DNA of 64,000 nt, from NCBI GenBank assembly GCA_017936605.1, contig JAGBFH010000021.1:1-64000 (forward strand), written 5' to 3'. The position numbers and the translations under genes were made by a program. Below, piece by piece: positions 24,061-32,620 of the stretch (position 1 is the stretch's first letter; every line of letters begins with the position of its first letter). The notes under the pieces are model-generated. The model saw nothing but the letters and a program-made list of their open reading frames with translations, was not told the origin of the DNA and did not search any database. The DNA comes from Tidjanibacter sp. GTDB lineage: Bacteria; Bacteroidota; Bacteroidia; Bacteroidales; Rikenellaceae.

Positions 24061-27000
24061 ATATGTTTGCCTTTTGTTTCATAGATTCGTACTTCTTCAT
24101 CTGCTCGACGAGGCCATTCTTGCCTACCATCACCACATACGCTTGAATACCTCCGCTCATCTTTTCATTCAGGTCGGCCAGCGTAGACACCAATTGTTTT
24201 GCCAATTCATCGTTCATTGGAATCCCTATCGATGAGGGTATTGCCGATGAATATGCAGCCGACTGTGTGGTGGTAAATCCACCGTGTACATATCCAGGCA
24301 TTGACATAGTTGGATAGATTGCGGAGGCTTTGAGTGAGCGCAAAGTTCCATTTCTCCTTGCGACTTCTATTGTTGAGAGCAAAGGGCGCAATGCTGGGTT
24401 GTTCACGCCATCGGCGGGAATGACATATTCTGGCCCCTCTTCACCGACCAAGACAGTGGGAGAAGTTACCCACCCGCGCTGATCGGGAGAGAGTCGGGCC
24501 TTAAAGCGTCGGTCGTCGCCATTGCGATTGACGAAGATATCGCCACCAACAGCCGCACCATCGACATTTATAGGAGTTGCGGCGATAAGTGCGATTTGCG
24601 CTGCACCCATTGCGCTCATAATGCCCGCAGGTATGAGGCCTTGAGGTATGCCCCATTCGGCGAGTGTTTTTGTAACGCCAAGCGCAGTGTTGATAATCGC
24701 TTGCGTGATATTCATCGCTTTCTGTCGCCTCGCCTGTTTTAATTGGAGTTCTTCTTGATACGCATCATATTCTGCGTCCAGAGCCTCAATAGCAGAGTTG
24801 TATTGAGATTCGGTTATGATGCCCTTGTTGAGTCGTTGCTCAAGACTTTTTTTCTTCTGGTCGTTGTTCTTCTCATACAGCTTGAGCTGAGCCTCTTCCT
24901 TGGCCTCCATATAATCATTGACGCTTCCCCACAACTCCATTAGATCCTTGGAGGCGGATTCTACAATGTCGGTAACGGTCAAGCACCAATTCTCCCAACC
25001 AGCAATGTTCCCTGCGAAAAGGTCATCCCACTCTTTTTGCGACAGTCCCCAAAACTCACCAGAGGGTTTATCCTGCGTTCCTTCGGCCGTGTTTTGCAAC
25101 TTTGCCAATTCGGCTTTAAGGTCCGCCAGCTGTTTGAGAAGGTTTGCCTTATCAGCGTCGGAAAGTTCCACGCCAATCTCAATATCACCGACATCGCCAT
25201 TGTCGATTAGGTTGGTGAGTTGGGCTATCATCTCATTGAGGTACTTCTCGTCAAGGTCATTAAGTTCCTTCCACTGCTTTTTGCGCAAGTCGTTCAGTTC
25301 TCGCTTAGTTCCCTCGAATGACTCCAACTCTTGCTTGTGGTGGCTCTCCATCATCCGTCGCTCCACAAGGTAGGAGGCCTTCTCGTCCGCAGCCTTGTCA
25401 TTGTGCATTTCGAGGGCAATCTTCCCAAGTCGAGCCTGGTGTGCTCGTTCCACAGCTTCGAGCGCATCCTTGTTGCCGGCATATCTCTTTTTTTGCGCTT
25501 CGTATAGGGCATTCTCCTCTGCGACCTTATCGCTTGCCATATACTTCATTAGTTCTTGGTCAGCCTTGGCTGCAACCTCCTTCTGCTCTTTGAGTTTCTC
25601 CTGGTACTGCGTATTGAGCGAGAGAAGTGTTTCTTCGCTATCGGCATTGAGTTCTATTCGCCTTGCGAGGTAGTCTATTTCGAGTTGAAGTAACTGCGCT
25701 TCATACTCTTCCTTCGAGGCAATCTCCCCGGTGTTGTATTTTTCGAGCAACGCCAATCTCTCCTCTTGGAACGCTTTGTCTTTTTCGAGACTCCACTCGC
25801 CTGCATCAATTCCCCCTACCGTTGTCGTGGTTGTAATAGGCTTTTGTGCCTTGTACTTGGCATCTGCCGCCACCCTCCTCGCCTCTGCAAGGTCATAATA
25901 AGCGTTTGCTTCTATACGAGCAGCTGCGGCTTCTGCATTAGCCTCATCTCTGCGCTTCTTTATTGCTACATAGTCAGCATTTTCCGTTTGTTTGCCCTGA
26001 TAATTACCGGGTGCAGTACCCGTAGTTGATATAACGACATTTGACGAGGCTTCATATTTGGGGGTATTGTTGAGTTTTTGCTGTTCATCTTGGGCCCTCT
26101 TTTCTGCCTTCAACGCTCGTTCCATAGCCTCTCCTGCAAGTTTATCTGCCACGGTAGCCTCGGCACGAAGCTTCATTGCGGCGATAAAGTCCTCCGTCCT
26201 CTCAATAAAGAGAAGGTCGCCCTCATTCACCGTATTGATAGATATGCCCAAATCATCAAAGGCCTGCCTGTTATCTCGGATAAACTGTTCTTTGGCAGAC
26301 ATATTCTCACCAAGTTCTTTCCAAGACCTACTCAGTTTCTCAATTTTAAGGATATCATTACCAATCCCAAGGTCTTGTTCTTTCAGCGCATCATTGAGCC
26401 CTTTGGTTGCTCTTTCTGTTGCAGTCATCTCATTTTTTGCATCTTTCGCCCTATTCTTTAATAGCGAAAAGGCTCCCGCAAGAGCTCCAATGCCAATAGT
26501 TAACCAGCCAACGGGACCGAGTGATGCGAAGAACCCTTTCATTGCCACCGTTGCTGCTTTGAGGTTGCCCACCAAAAGGTTCTTTGCAGCGCACAACAGC
26601 TGGGTACCCGCAGTAGCAGTTCCGCAAGCAGCCGCCTCCTGCGCCAATGCAATACGGTTCTGGGCAGACCAGAACGCTTGCAATTTTGCCCAAGCGACAG
26701 AGGCTTTCTGCTGTACCCAATGTGCTGTTAGGACAGTAGTCAATGCAATGATGACACCGCCATATTTGGTTCCTACATCGATAAGACTACCCAACAACTT
26801 GATGAGATAGGTAAATCCAGAGAGAGAAACATTGATGGCGGGGACAAGTTTTTCTCCGAGAGCCACAGACTGTTCAACGATGGATTTCTTTGCCTTCTCC
26901 AACTTTGCTTGGGTGGTATTATTTTTCACGGCAAACTCGTTAAGGAGAGAGGTTCCTTCCTCAAAGGCTTTGTTAGAGAGTTCCTGTTGGCGGCGGAGTT

Positions 27001-28291
27001 CATCGGTATTATTAGCTAACGCACCAAGAACCATTGTACAACGCTGACCATCCAAACCAATAGCATTGAGCGACTGAACAACAGCATCCATACTACCACT
27101 ATTGCCAATGCCTTCGAGGACTCGGACAAATGCCTCGTTCATATCCTCCTCCATCAGTTTCTTAAAGTCCTGCAACCTCATACCTGCCACACGAGCAAAC
27201 ACATCGGTCTTTTTGTACATACCGGTTATGACCATACCATAAGCGGTTCCCGACACCTCGGCAGTCTGTCCGAGGCTATCAAGCGTACCAGCAAGACCAA
27301 GAACATCTGTGATGGCAATATCGGCATTGGGAGCCACACCCGCCACTCTCTTGGCAAAATTCACAAGGTAGCCCTCGTTGGCTGTCGAAGCCATACCGAG
27401 TTCGTTAATGGCAGAACCAATTTTCAGCATCGATTGCTCGATGCCGAACTCCTCTTTCAGCCCAAATATATCGACCAGTTTACCGACTTGGTTGATTGCT
27501 TCTTCTGCATTGCCTCCGAGGTCGCGCGACAGAGCAACATTTATCTTGTCGGCGGAGCGAACAAACGCCTCCACATCCTCTTCGGCAGTGAATCCAAGTT
27601 TACCTGCTACATGCGCGAGGTCAAGCAACTTATTTTGTGCAGTTCGAGTATCATACTTCTTCAGTTCTTCGTTCATCTCCATCACCTCCTCTTTGGCGAG
27701 GCCCGTAGTTTTCATTACATCGGCCACCGCCTCATCGAGGTCTGCAAAGTCTTTGCGGGATCGGTCGATGCCCGATATAACGAAAGCCATAGACGCAAAG
27801 CCAGCCGTGATGATACCGATATAGCGGTTGATTTTATTGGCCATATTCTGCATTACGGTACCCGTAACTTTCGACTGCGCTTGCAGTTCGGCCAAGCGAG
27901 CCTTTGAGAGTTTGAGTTCGGCGTTCAGTTTCGTCCATTGTTCCGTGCCTGGCACAGCTTTATTGAGAGCAATGGTCGTAGTTGATATATGCTTTCGGAG
28001 CTCCGCCAAAGTCATTGTATTGACCGACTGTTGGCGGCGCAAAGTTTCAAGGCGGGTGCGGTACCCGTCTAATGCTTTGGTCGATTTGTTGATTTCGGAT
28101 GTGAGTTTGCGATATTCGGCAGAATCTTTCTGCCCTTGCGCTTCCATCTGTTTGCGTTTGGCGACCAAGTCGTCTACCTTCGCACCTGTGTCGTGAATCT
28201 GCCTTTCGAGGGCAGCCATCTCTTTGCGACCAGCATCACCATTGATGATGATGTTTAGGCGCAAATCTTCATCTCTTAATCGTTTAGCCAT
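24053..28291 (-). CDS. Phage tail tape measure protein
   Basis: 1412 residues, the longest gene of the prophage. An N-terminal coiled coil (about 1-150), the conserved TP901-type core (about 165-430: DLDEAVADVMKTTGLAKEEV, then NEGYLVNFAKRVAGV), hydrophobic segments (about 505-530 and 590-620) and long coiled coils (about 880-1200). It sets tail length and is injected with DNA. The length would give a tail of roughly 200 nm by the usual 1.5 angstrom per residue rule, an estimate only. Confidence 0.93.
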   Translation of the reverse strand: MAKRLRDEDLRLNIIINGDAGRKEMAALERQIHDTGAKVDDLVAKRKQMEAQGQKDSAEYRKLTSEINKSTKALDGYRTRLETLRRQQSVNTMTLAELRKHISTTTIALNKAVPGTEQWTKLNAELKLSKARLAELQAQSKVTGTVMQNMANKINRYIGIITAGFASMAFVISGIDRSRKDFADLDEAVADVMKTTGLAKEEVMEMNEELKKYDTRTAQNKLLDLAHVAGKLGFTAEEDVEAFVRSADKINVALSRDLGGNAEEAINQVGKLVDIFGLKEEFGIEQSMLKIGSAINELGMASTANEGYLVNFAKRVAGVAPNADIAITDVLGLAGTLDSLGQTAEVSGTAYGMVITGMYKKTDVFARVAGMRLQDFKKLMEEDMNEAFVRVLEGIGNSGSMDAVVQSLNAIGLDGQRCTMVLGALANNTDELRRQQELSNKAFEEGTSLLNEFAVKNNTTQAKLEKAKKSIVEQSVALGEKLVPAINVSLSGFTYLIKLLGSLIDVGTKYGGVIIALTTVLTAHWVQQKASVAWAKLQAFWSAQNRIALAQEAAACGTATAGTQLLCAAKNLLVGNLKAATVAMKGFFASLGPVGWLTIGIGALAGAFSLLKNRAKDAKNEMTATERATKGLNDALKEQDLGIGNDILKIEKLSRSWKELGENMSAKEQFIRDNRQAFDDLGISINTVNEGDLLFIERTEDFIAAMKLRAEATVADKLAGEAMERALKAEKRAQDEQQKLNNTPKYEASSNVVISTTGTAPGNYQGKQTENADYVAIKKRRDEANAEAAAARIEANAYYDLAEARRVAADAKYKAQKPITTTTTVGGIDAGEWSLEKDKAFQEERLALLEKYNTGEIASKEEYEAQLLQLEIDYLARRIELNADSEETLLSLNTQYQEKLKEQKEVAAKADQELMKYMASDKVAEENALYEAQKKRYAGNKDALEAVERAHQARLGKIALEMHNDKAADEKASYLVERRMMESHHKQELESFEGTKRELNDLRKKQWKELNDLDEKYLNEMIAQLTNLIDNGDVGDIEIGVELSDADKANLLKQLADLKAELAKLQNTAEGTQDKPSGEFWGLSQKEWDDLFAGNIAGWENWCLTVTDIVESASKDLMELWGSVNDYMEAKEEAQLKLYEKNNDQKKKSLEQRLNKGIITESQYNSAIEALDAEYDAYQEELQLKQARRQKAMNITQAIINTALGVTKTLAEWGIPQGLIPAGIMSAMGAAQIALIAATPINVDGAAVGGDIFVNRNGDDRRFKARLSPDQRGWVTSPTVLVGEEGPEYVIPADGVNNPALRPLLSTIEVARRNGTLRSLKASAIYPTMSMPGYVHGGFTTTQSAAYSSAIPSSIGIPMNDELAKQLVSTLADLNEKMSGGIQAYVVMVGKNGLVEQMKKYESMKQKANIYG

Positions 28292-28293
28292 AC

Positions 28294-28650
28294 CTAACCT
28301 TCCAGTTCTTTGAATGTTTCGACAACATCATCGGTTAGGTCATACATCAACCTCGCTGCGATGGAGGAGTAGTGTCCGAACACGAAGCGGTTGTGAATAC
28401 GCCTATTCCGGCGTACCACAACATTGCCCTGATGTAGGTTTTTGATATCAAGGAACCTCTGGTAGAGAATGTGCCCATATTCGAGAGTGCCATCCATCTC
28501 ATCTCCGCCTTTGACCGCTACTTTGCGACTGTTGAATAAGAGATGAGTGTGGAAGGTAAGCTTCTGTTGGAGAGCCCTTGCCTGGTTCTCCATCAGTCGT
28601 CTACCCTCGTCCTCCAAGATGCTCCGAACAAACCTTTCTCTAACCGACAT
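28294..28650 (-). CDS. Phage protein before the tape measure
   Basis: 118 residues, basic and helical (RFVRSILEDEGRRLMENQARALQQKL, HILYQRFLDIKN). First gene behind late promoter P3, ending 2 bp before the tape measure start. The position is that of tail-assembly or neck proteins; no family recognised. Confidence 0.6.
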   Translation of the reverse strand: MSVRERFVRSILEDEGRRLMENQARALQQKLTFHTHLLFNSRKVAVKGGDEMDGTLEYGHILYQRFLDIKNLHQGNVVVRRNRRIHNRFVFGHYSSIAARLMYDLTDDVVETFKELEG

Positions 28651-28675
28651 AACCTGATGATGTGATGTTCGGAAA

Positions 28676-28714
28676 CAAAAGTAGCCCCCAAGTGGGGGCT
28701 ACGAAAGGACAGCC
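28676..28714 (-). promoter_or_regulatory. Phage late promoter P3 (tape measure operon)
   Basis: Minus strand: GGCTGTCCTTT (plus 28704-28714), exactly 20 bp, TACTTTTG (plus 28676-28683). The spacer is almost filled by a 10-bp inverted repeat, GTAGCCCCCA/TGGGGGCTAC (28681-28702), which may also end the transcript from upstream. Confidence 0.8.
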
Positions 28715-28722
28715 AAGAGTAG

Positions 28723-28848
28723 CTATTTATTGGGAATTTCTTCGATGCGGACAGGCTCGATGCCGGCTACACTTCTCAACTCTTCTACGAGTTGCTGTTG
28801 CTCCTCTTCGGAGGACACAATCAGCTCATAAATGATTTTCTTTGCCAT
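28723..28848 (-). CDS. Small hypothetical protein (41 residues)
   Basis: MAKKIIYELIVSSEEEQQQL followed by VEELRSVAGIEPVRIEEIPNK: a beta-alpha-beta-like mini protein. Its ATG lies 4 bp after the stop of the 89-residue gene, and a hairpin follows its stop. Tight spacing supports it as a real gene; function unknown. Confidence 0.6.
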   Translation of the reverse strand: MAKKIIYELIVSSEEEQQQLVEELRSVAGIEPVRIEEIPNK

Positions 28849-28852
28849 AGCC

Positions 28853-29122
28853 CTAGTTTGTTGAAGTCAATTGTCCTGCCATCTGGTTACCGAGGATGCC
28901 CATACTTATACCTACAATAGCATCCAATAGATGTTGGGAGGCGGTTTCAACATCCTCCCCGTTTTCTTCGTATGTTGCTCGGTCGGGGATTGCTTCGTAC
29001 CAATTCAAGAGTCGATTTCTCGCATTGGTGAGTTGAAGTACAATTTCAGAGAGTTCTTTGTTGATTGGCAATTCTTGCCAATCGGTGCGTAACATCTTAC
29101 GCTCGTGTGTTTTGGTAGACAT
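28853..29122 (-). CDS. Hypothetical phage protein (89 residues)
   Basis: A helical, acidic protein (LSEIVLQLTNARNRLLNWYEAIPDRATYEE). It is preceded by a structured 5' region with a terminator (29150-29178) and a host-like promoter (29318-29325), not by a late box. Function unknown. Confidence 0.6.
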   Translation of the reverse strand: MSTKTHERKMLRTDWQELPINKELSEIVLQLTNARNRLLNWYEAIPDRATYEENGEDVETASQHLLDAIVGISMGILGNQMAGQLTSTN

Positions 29123-29147
29123 AGTTATTTAGCATTTAGTGAGAAAT

Positions 29148-29312
29148 AGAAAAACAGCGGCATTTCTCTAACCCGCTGCTAAATCAACTTGTCGGTGACG
29201 CTATGGCTATTACGACCATAGCACGGGGTGAAATACCGCTGTGTACGATATACATAGGTACAAAAAAAGCACCTCTTATGGTGCAACCTCTGCACCGACA
29301 AATTTGATTTAG
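29148..29312 (-). ncRNA. Candidate structured RNA or leader (about 165 nt)
   Basis: The promoter (ATTG, 19 bp, TATCTTTG at plus 29318-29325) places the start near 29312. The RNA's first 18 nt pair with 29181-29197 (AAATCAA and TTGTCGGTG segments, one bulge and one extra base), closing a fold about 130 nt long. Inside are GCACC-N6-GGTGC followed by T7 (29262-29284), an alternative GGTGC-N7-GCACC (29280-29296) and GCTATGG/CCATAGC (about 29200-29222). The terminator at 29150-29178 follows the closing stem. No convincing ORF; a 23-codon frame inside is probably chance. Confidence 0.55.
29150..29178 (-). terminator. Terminator of the candidate RNA
   Basis: CAGCGG-N12-CCGCTG followed by T5 on the minus strand, 26 bp before the start codon at 29122, so read-through could also control that gene. 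Confidence 0.65.
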
Positions 29313-29347
29313 CACTACAAAGATAGTGTGAAAACTTGAAAAAACAA

Positions 29348-29374
29348 TAGGGAGCGGGTAAAATCCGCTCCCTA
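29348..29374 (-). terminator. Terminator after the BRCT gene
   Basis: The 11-bp stem ATAGGGAGCGG/CCGCTCCCTAT is followed by a T-rich tract on the minus strand. Confidence 0.85.
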
Positions 29375-29394
29375 TAAAAATTGCCACAATGTGG

Positions 29395-30270
29395 TTAATC
29401 GGCCTCGAAGGCATCCGTCAGCTCTGCTATCAACATATAAAAACTGTCCGAGGACATAATTTCTATATGTGCCTTCCCATCTTTATTGAGTTTCTCTGCC
29501 TTTGCGAGTTTGCCACTCTTGCCCGTCGTGAGTACCGTAGGATTATTGTAGTTGCCCACGACCAACATAGTTGTTTCTCGCGTCAAAGAGTCTGCAAAGT
29601 TACAGCCCAGAGCCACCACCACATCTCGCAAGTCTTTGCGAGGGCGGTCGAGGCTACCCGTAAACACGATTGTTTCGCCATACAGTGGACCTTCGGGATT
29701 GCCCTCCATACTCTCAATATGGCTATTCTCACGCAATCTCACACGAGGCCTATTAGCCAACTCTATCAACTCTTCGAGCGATGAGCCTGTGTGTTCAATG
29801 GCTCTCTGGATAATCTCATAGGTTGCCTCTGCGCTTGTGAGGTCGGCAGGAATATCGAGAGCAGCCCTCATACTGCCAAGTCCATATCCACTTTGCGAGT
29901 GTTCCGTCCAGACTCGGCGCACGATCCTCTCGCTGTTGATATAATTGGCATCAGGAAGCAACAACCCATATCGATTGCACACCGCTTGTAGGGCAAGTTT
30001 GTTGCTCGGCATATGATATAGTACCGTCTGACCTTGGAGCAGGGAGCAGATTTGCTCATAGACAGCAGGAAAGCTCGGTGCAGATTCCAGCTGATTGGCG
30101 GTAGCGCCAAATTCGTAGATTAGACCATAGTCAAAAATCTCCTCTTCGGGATTGACATAGGTACGGTAGAGGTTCTGCTGGGAGTCGGATACGGTTAGTA
30201 TCTCCACAAGATACACCAATTCGGGATTGTAGTCGGTGTATCTCACATTCAAATAGGTGGTGTTTTTCAT
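29395..30270 (-). CDS. BRCT-domain protein with degenerate DnaQ-like exonuclease domain (moron)
   Basis: 291 residues from MKNTTYLNVRYTDYNPE at 30270. Residues about 1-165 have the layout of a DEDD 3'-5' exonuclease, but the expected acidic motifs are not evident: where a family member has FDxE and HNxxFD, this has VRYTDYN and YHMPSNKLA. Residues about 195-285 are a BRCT domain (GETIVFTGSLDRPRKDL, TTMLVVGNYNNP) like that of DNA ligase A. The gene has its own -7 box and is flanked by terminators, inside the structural region: a moron layout. DNA-damage or replication-fork interaction is possible. Confidence 0.7.
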   Translation of the reverse strand: MKNTTYLNVRYTDYNPELVYLVEILTVSDSQQNLYRTYVNPEEEIFDYGLIYEFGATANQLESAPSFPAVYEQICSLLQGQTVLYHMPSNKLALQAVCNRYGLLLPDANYINSERIVRRVWTEHSQSGYGLGSMRAALDIPADLTSAEATYEIIQRAIEHTGSSLEELIELANRPRVRLRENSHIESMEGNPEGPLYGETIVFTGSLDRPRKDLRDVVVALGCNFADSLTRETTMLVVGNYNNPTVLTTGKSGKLAKAEKLNKDGKAHIEIMSSDSFYMLIAELTDAFEAD

Positions 30271-30314
30271 ATAGTTAGGTCTTTCGGAATAGGTGTTTAG
30301 GAAAAAACTTTTCC

Positions 30315-30322
30315 CAAAGATA
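30315..30322 (-). promoter_or_regulatory. -7 box of the BRCT moron
   Basis: TATCTTTG on the minus strand, 44 bp before the start, directly after the preceding terminator. No late box. Confidence 0.6.
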
Positions 30323-30329
30323 GTAAAAA

Positions 30330-30360
30330 TAAACAAAAACGCACCGGCTGAAGCCAGTGC
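30330..30360 (-). terminator. Terminator of the portal/neck operon
   Basis: GCACTGGCT/AGCCGGTGC (one mismatch, 30341-30360) followed on the minus strand by GTTTTTGTTTATTTTT. Confidence 0.8.
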
Positions 30361-30391
30361 GCCCACAAACTAACCTAAAACTGAAATGAAC

Positions 30392-30844
30392 CTATAAGCG
30401 GAAGTCTACCTCGATAGAGTAACCCAGCCAACCTCCGAAAACTGAGTACTCAGGATTTATTTGAGTGTTTGCGACATCAAAGCCACATAGCACTCCGTTA
30501 GATATATCGTTCTCTATACAACTGCATAACTCGTCAACAGTTTCGAGTATTCCCGAAAATTGGTCAGCCTCCGCAGCGTCTGTGCGTTGTTGAGCCAAAG
30601 TTTTTTCCAACACAAAGATAACAACCGAGGCCGTCCCAGAATAGACATCTGTATTCCCCCCATCGTTATACATAGGATAGGACACGAGCACTCGCCTTTT
30701 GATGGCCAATGGCCTATCAAGTACCGACACACAGTTGTCGGCCGACACAACCATCGCTACATTATTGGCCAATCCGCTATGTGTATACTTCATCGAGCGA
30801 AGATACTCAATGAGTCGTCTAATGGTTCTTCCTCTGTTCTTCAT
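30392..30844 (-). CDS. Hypothetical phage neck/tail protein
   Basis: 150 residues, mixed alpha/beta (VLVSYPMYNDGGNTDVYSGT, SVVIFVLEKTLAQQ). Last gene of the P4 operon, overlapping the upstream gene by 26 bp. Position after the portal suggests a connector or tail-terminator protein; not recognised by sequence. Confidence 0.6.
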   Translation of the reverse strand: MKNRGRTIRRLIEYLRSMKYTHSGLANNVAMVVSADNCVSVLDRPLAIKRRVLVSYPMYNDGGNTDVYSGTASVVIFVLEKTLAQQRTDAAEADQFSGILETVDELCSCIENDISNGVLCGFDVANTQINPEYSVFGGWLGYSIEVDFRL

Positions 30845-31697
30845 ATCGCTTATTTTCCTTCCAATTATGCCACATTTCTCTCAGAACCGATGGCAACGGC
30901 TGGGCATCCACATTGTCCATCGTACCCATCGAACCCTCCTTTGCCAACTGCGATAGCACATCATTGAGGCCATAGGGGGTCTTACTTTCGCCAGTCCCCT
31001 CGTACAGCAGGTTCATATCAACCTCTTCGCCATCGACGATAATGACTGACGACTGAAGGTAGTTGACGCAAGCCGAGAAGAACAGCAGGGCAAGCTGTTT
31101 CTGCCAAGGCTTCATCTTGGCCACAGCTCGGCGTTCACGCACGCCGATAGTTGCATCAAGTGGCCGAACCTTGCGACCTGCAAGATTGACCGAGCGTGAT
31201 GGGCGACGGAACAAGCAAAGCAATAGATTGTTCAGATCGTCGTCATCACCAGAGGACAAGAATATGTGCAGAGCATTGGATGCTGCTCTGTACTCGCCAA
31301 ATGTTAAATCAAGACATAAATCACCGGGCCCCACGAGGGTAGTGAATAGTCCCACTCGCACCTTTGGAAGAGGAGATGTGATTGAGTCGTAAGACAGCGA
31401 CGCCTTATCGCCCGCAAACATCCAAGCCAAACACTTGTCGCAAAGGTTGTAGACATTGATATTCCGTTCCTCCGCCAATTCGGGGTATAGACGCTCCCAA
31501 CGAATACTCCTCGATGTGCGGCTGAGTTTCAAAAAATGGTAGAGCACCCTCACATTGAAATCGAGAGGCGAACGCTGTTGAGAGGTACTCTCATAATGAG
31601 TTCTGACCACGAATCGGAGGTCTGCTGGCGACAATTCACTCCACGACGACGGGATAGTGGCACAAATGCCTCTTTCTGGTATCTCGATAGTGTTCAT
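30819..31697 (-). CDS. Hypothetical phage structural-module protein
   Basis: 292 residues, largely helical, with three short basic clusters (RRPSRSVNLAGRKVR). No known motif. Overlaps both neighbours (4 bp and 26 bp) in the P4 operon, so it is co-translated with portal-region genes. Confidence 0.6.
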   Translation of the reverse strand: MNTIEIPERGICATIPSSWSELSPADLRFVVRTHYESTSQQRSPLDFNVRVLYHFLKLSRTSRSIRWERLYPELAEERNINVYNLCDKCLAWMFAGDKASLSYDSITSPLPKVRVGLFTTLVGPGDLCLDLTFGEYRAASNALHIFLSSGDDDDLNNLLLCLFRRPSRSVNLAGRKVRPLDATIGVRERRAVAKMKPWQKQLALLFFSACVNYLQSSVIIVDGEEVDMNLLYEGTGESKTPYGLNDVLSQLAKEGSMGTMDNVDAQPLPSVLREMWHNWKENKRYEEQRKNH

Positions 31698-32620
31698 AGG
31701 CCCATATTGAAGTGTTTCTGCATCGGGTTGTTCTCGGCAAACAACTCTGCAGCCGTGGTAGGTTTAACGAGATTCAATAGTCTTCGACAAACATTCCCTG
31801 CTGCGTTTTCCATCGAGTCGATAAACCACAGCATCTCTTCTTTGGTTGCAGCCGTGAGGCCACGACCTCCTTGGTAGGTAGAGCAGAAGGCGCGAGCCAC
31901 AGAGAGTGGGAATACATCAAGCGACCAGCGGCGCACAGCCTCTGCGAGAGCCGAGAGAACTATATATCGACGAGCGAGCTGAGATGAAGTCCCTCCGTTG
32001 ATGACAGACTCCCAGTATTCGCCACAGATAGGTCGTAGCTTCTCTTCCTGCACCTCCTGCATCAGCGGAAGCAGACGGAAGTATGTGTAGTAAGAGCCAT
32101 CGACAGGGTAGACCTGCTCCAACATCACAAGGTCGCCAACGAGGCATTCTTGCAAACTTGCGTGAACTGGTGCGTCGCCCCACTCGTTGAAATAGCCACT
32201 ATTCTGCTCCAAAAAGCCAAAGAGCGAATCGAGACTTCGATAATACCTCTCACGAGCAGCACTATCATCCCGCTCAATCATCCACTCCCACGCCATTGTC
32301 TCGGCTCCATCAGCCTTTACCTTGCGACCATTGTCGCCGTGCGACACAAGAGTCTGCTGATGATACCTCGATGTAGCAAGGCAAGCGATTGAACGCTGAA
32401 TGTGTTGGACCAATTCTGCATCCAAGGAATTGTCGATTGAGTGAGCGAGATAGAAGGTTGATGCACGACGCATCACGCCTTCGCCCAACAACTTGGTTAA
32501 TGCTTCGGTGGCAAAAAGCACCTCCGACTCAATATTTGAATAGGTGTTGCTTGCAGAGTAGGTACCTGTCAAACAAGCGAGTTCGTATGCTCCATTGTTG
32601 TCTTTGTTGAAGAATCTCAT
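31694..32620 (-). CDS. Phage protein next to the portal, possibly DUF6712 family
   Basis: 308 residues, helical, with conserved-looking segments GVMRRASTFYLAHSIDNSL and RRYIVLSALAEAVRRWSLDVFP. Proteins of the DUF6712 family occupy this place in Bacteroidales phages; I assign the family with modest confidence. Overlaps the portal gene by 4 bp. Confidence 0.5.
   Translation of the reverse strand: MRFFNKDNNGAYELACLTGTYSASNTYSNIESEVLFATEALTKLLGEGVMRRASTFYLAHSIDNSLDAELVQHIQRSIACLATSRYHQQTLVSHGDNGRKVKADGAETMAWEWMIERDDSAARERYYRSLDSLFGFLEQNSGYFNEWGDAPVHASLQECLVGDLVMLEQVYPVDGSYYTYFRLLPLMQEVQEEKLRPICGEYWESVINGGTSSQLARRYIVLSALAEAVRRWSLDVFPLSVARAFCSTYQGGRGLTAATKEEMLWFIDSMENAAGNVCRRLLNLVKPTTAAELFAENNPMQKHFNMGL

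Noticed and set aside
29184..29414. 76-codon minus-strand frame
   Set aside because: Runs through a promoter, a terminator and the structured RNA; most likely chance.
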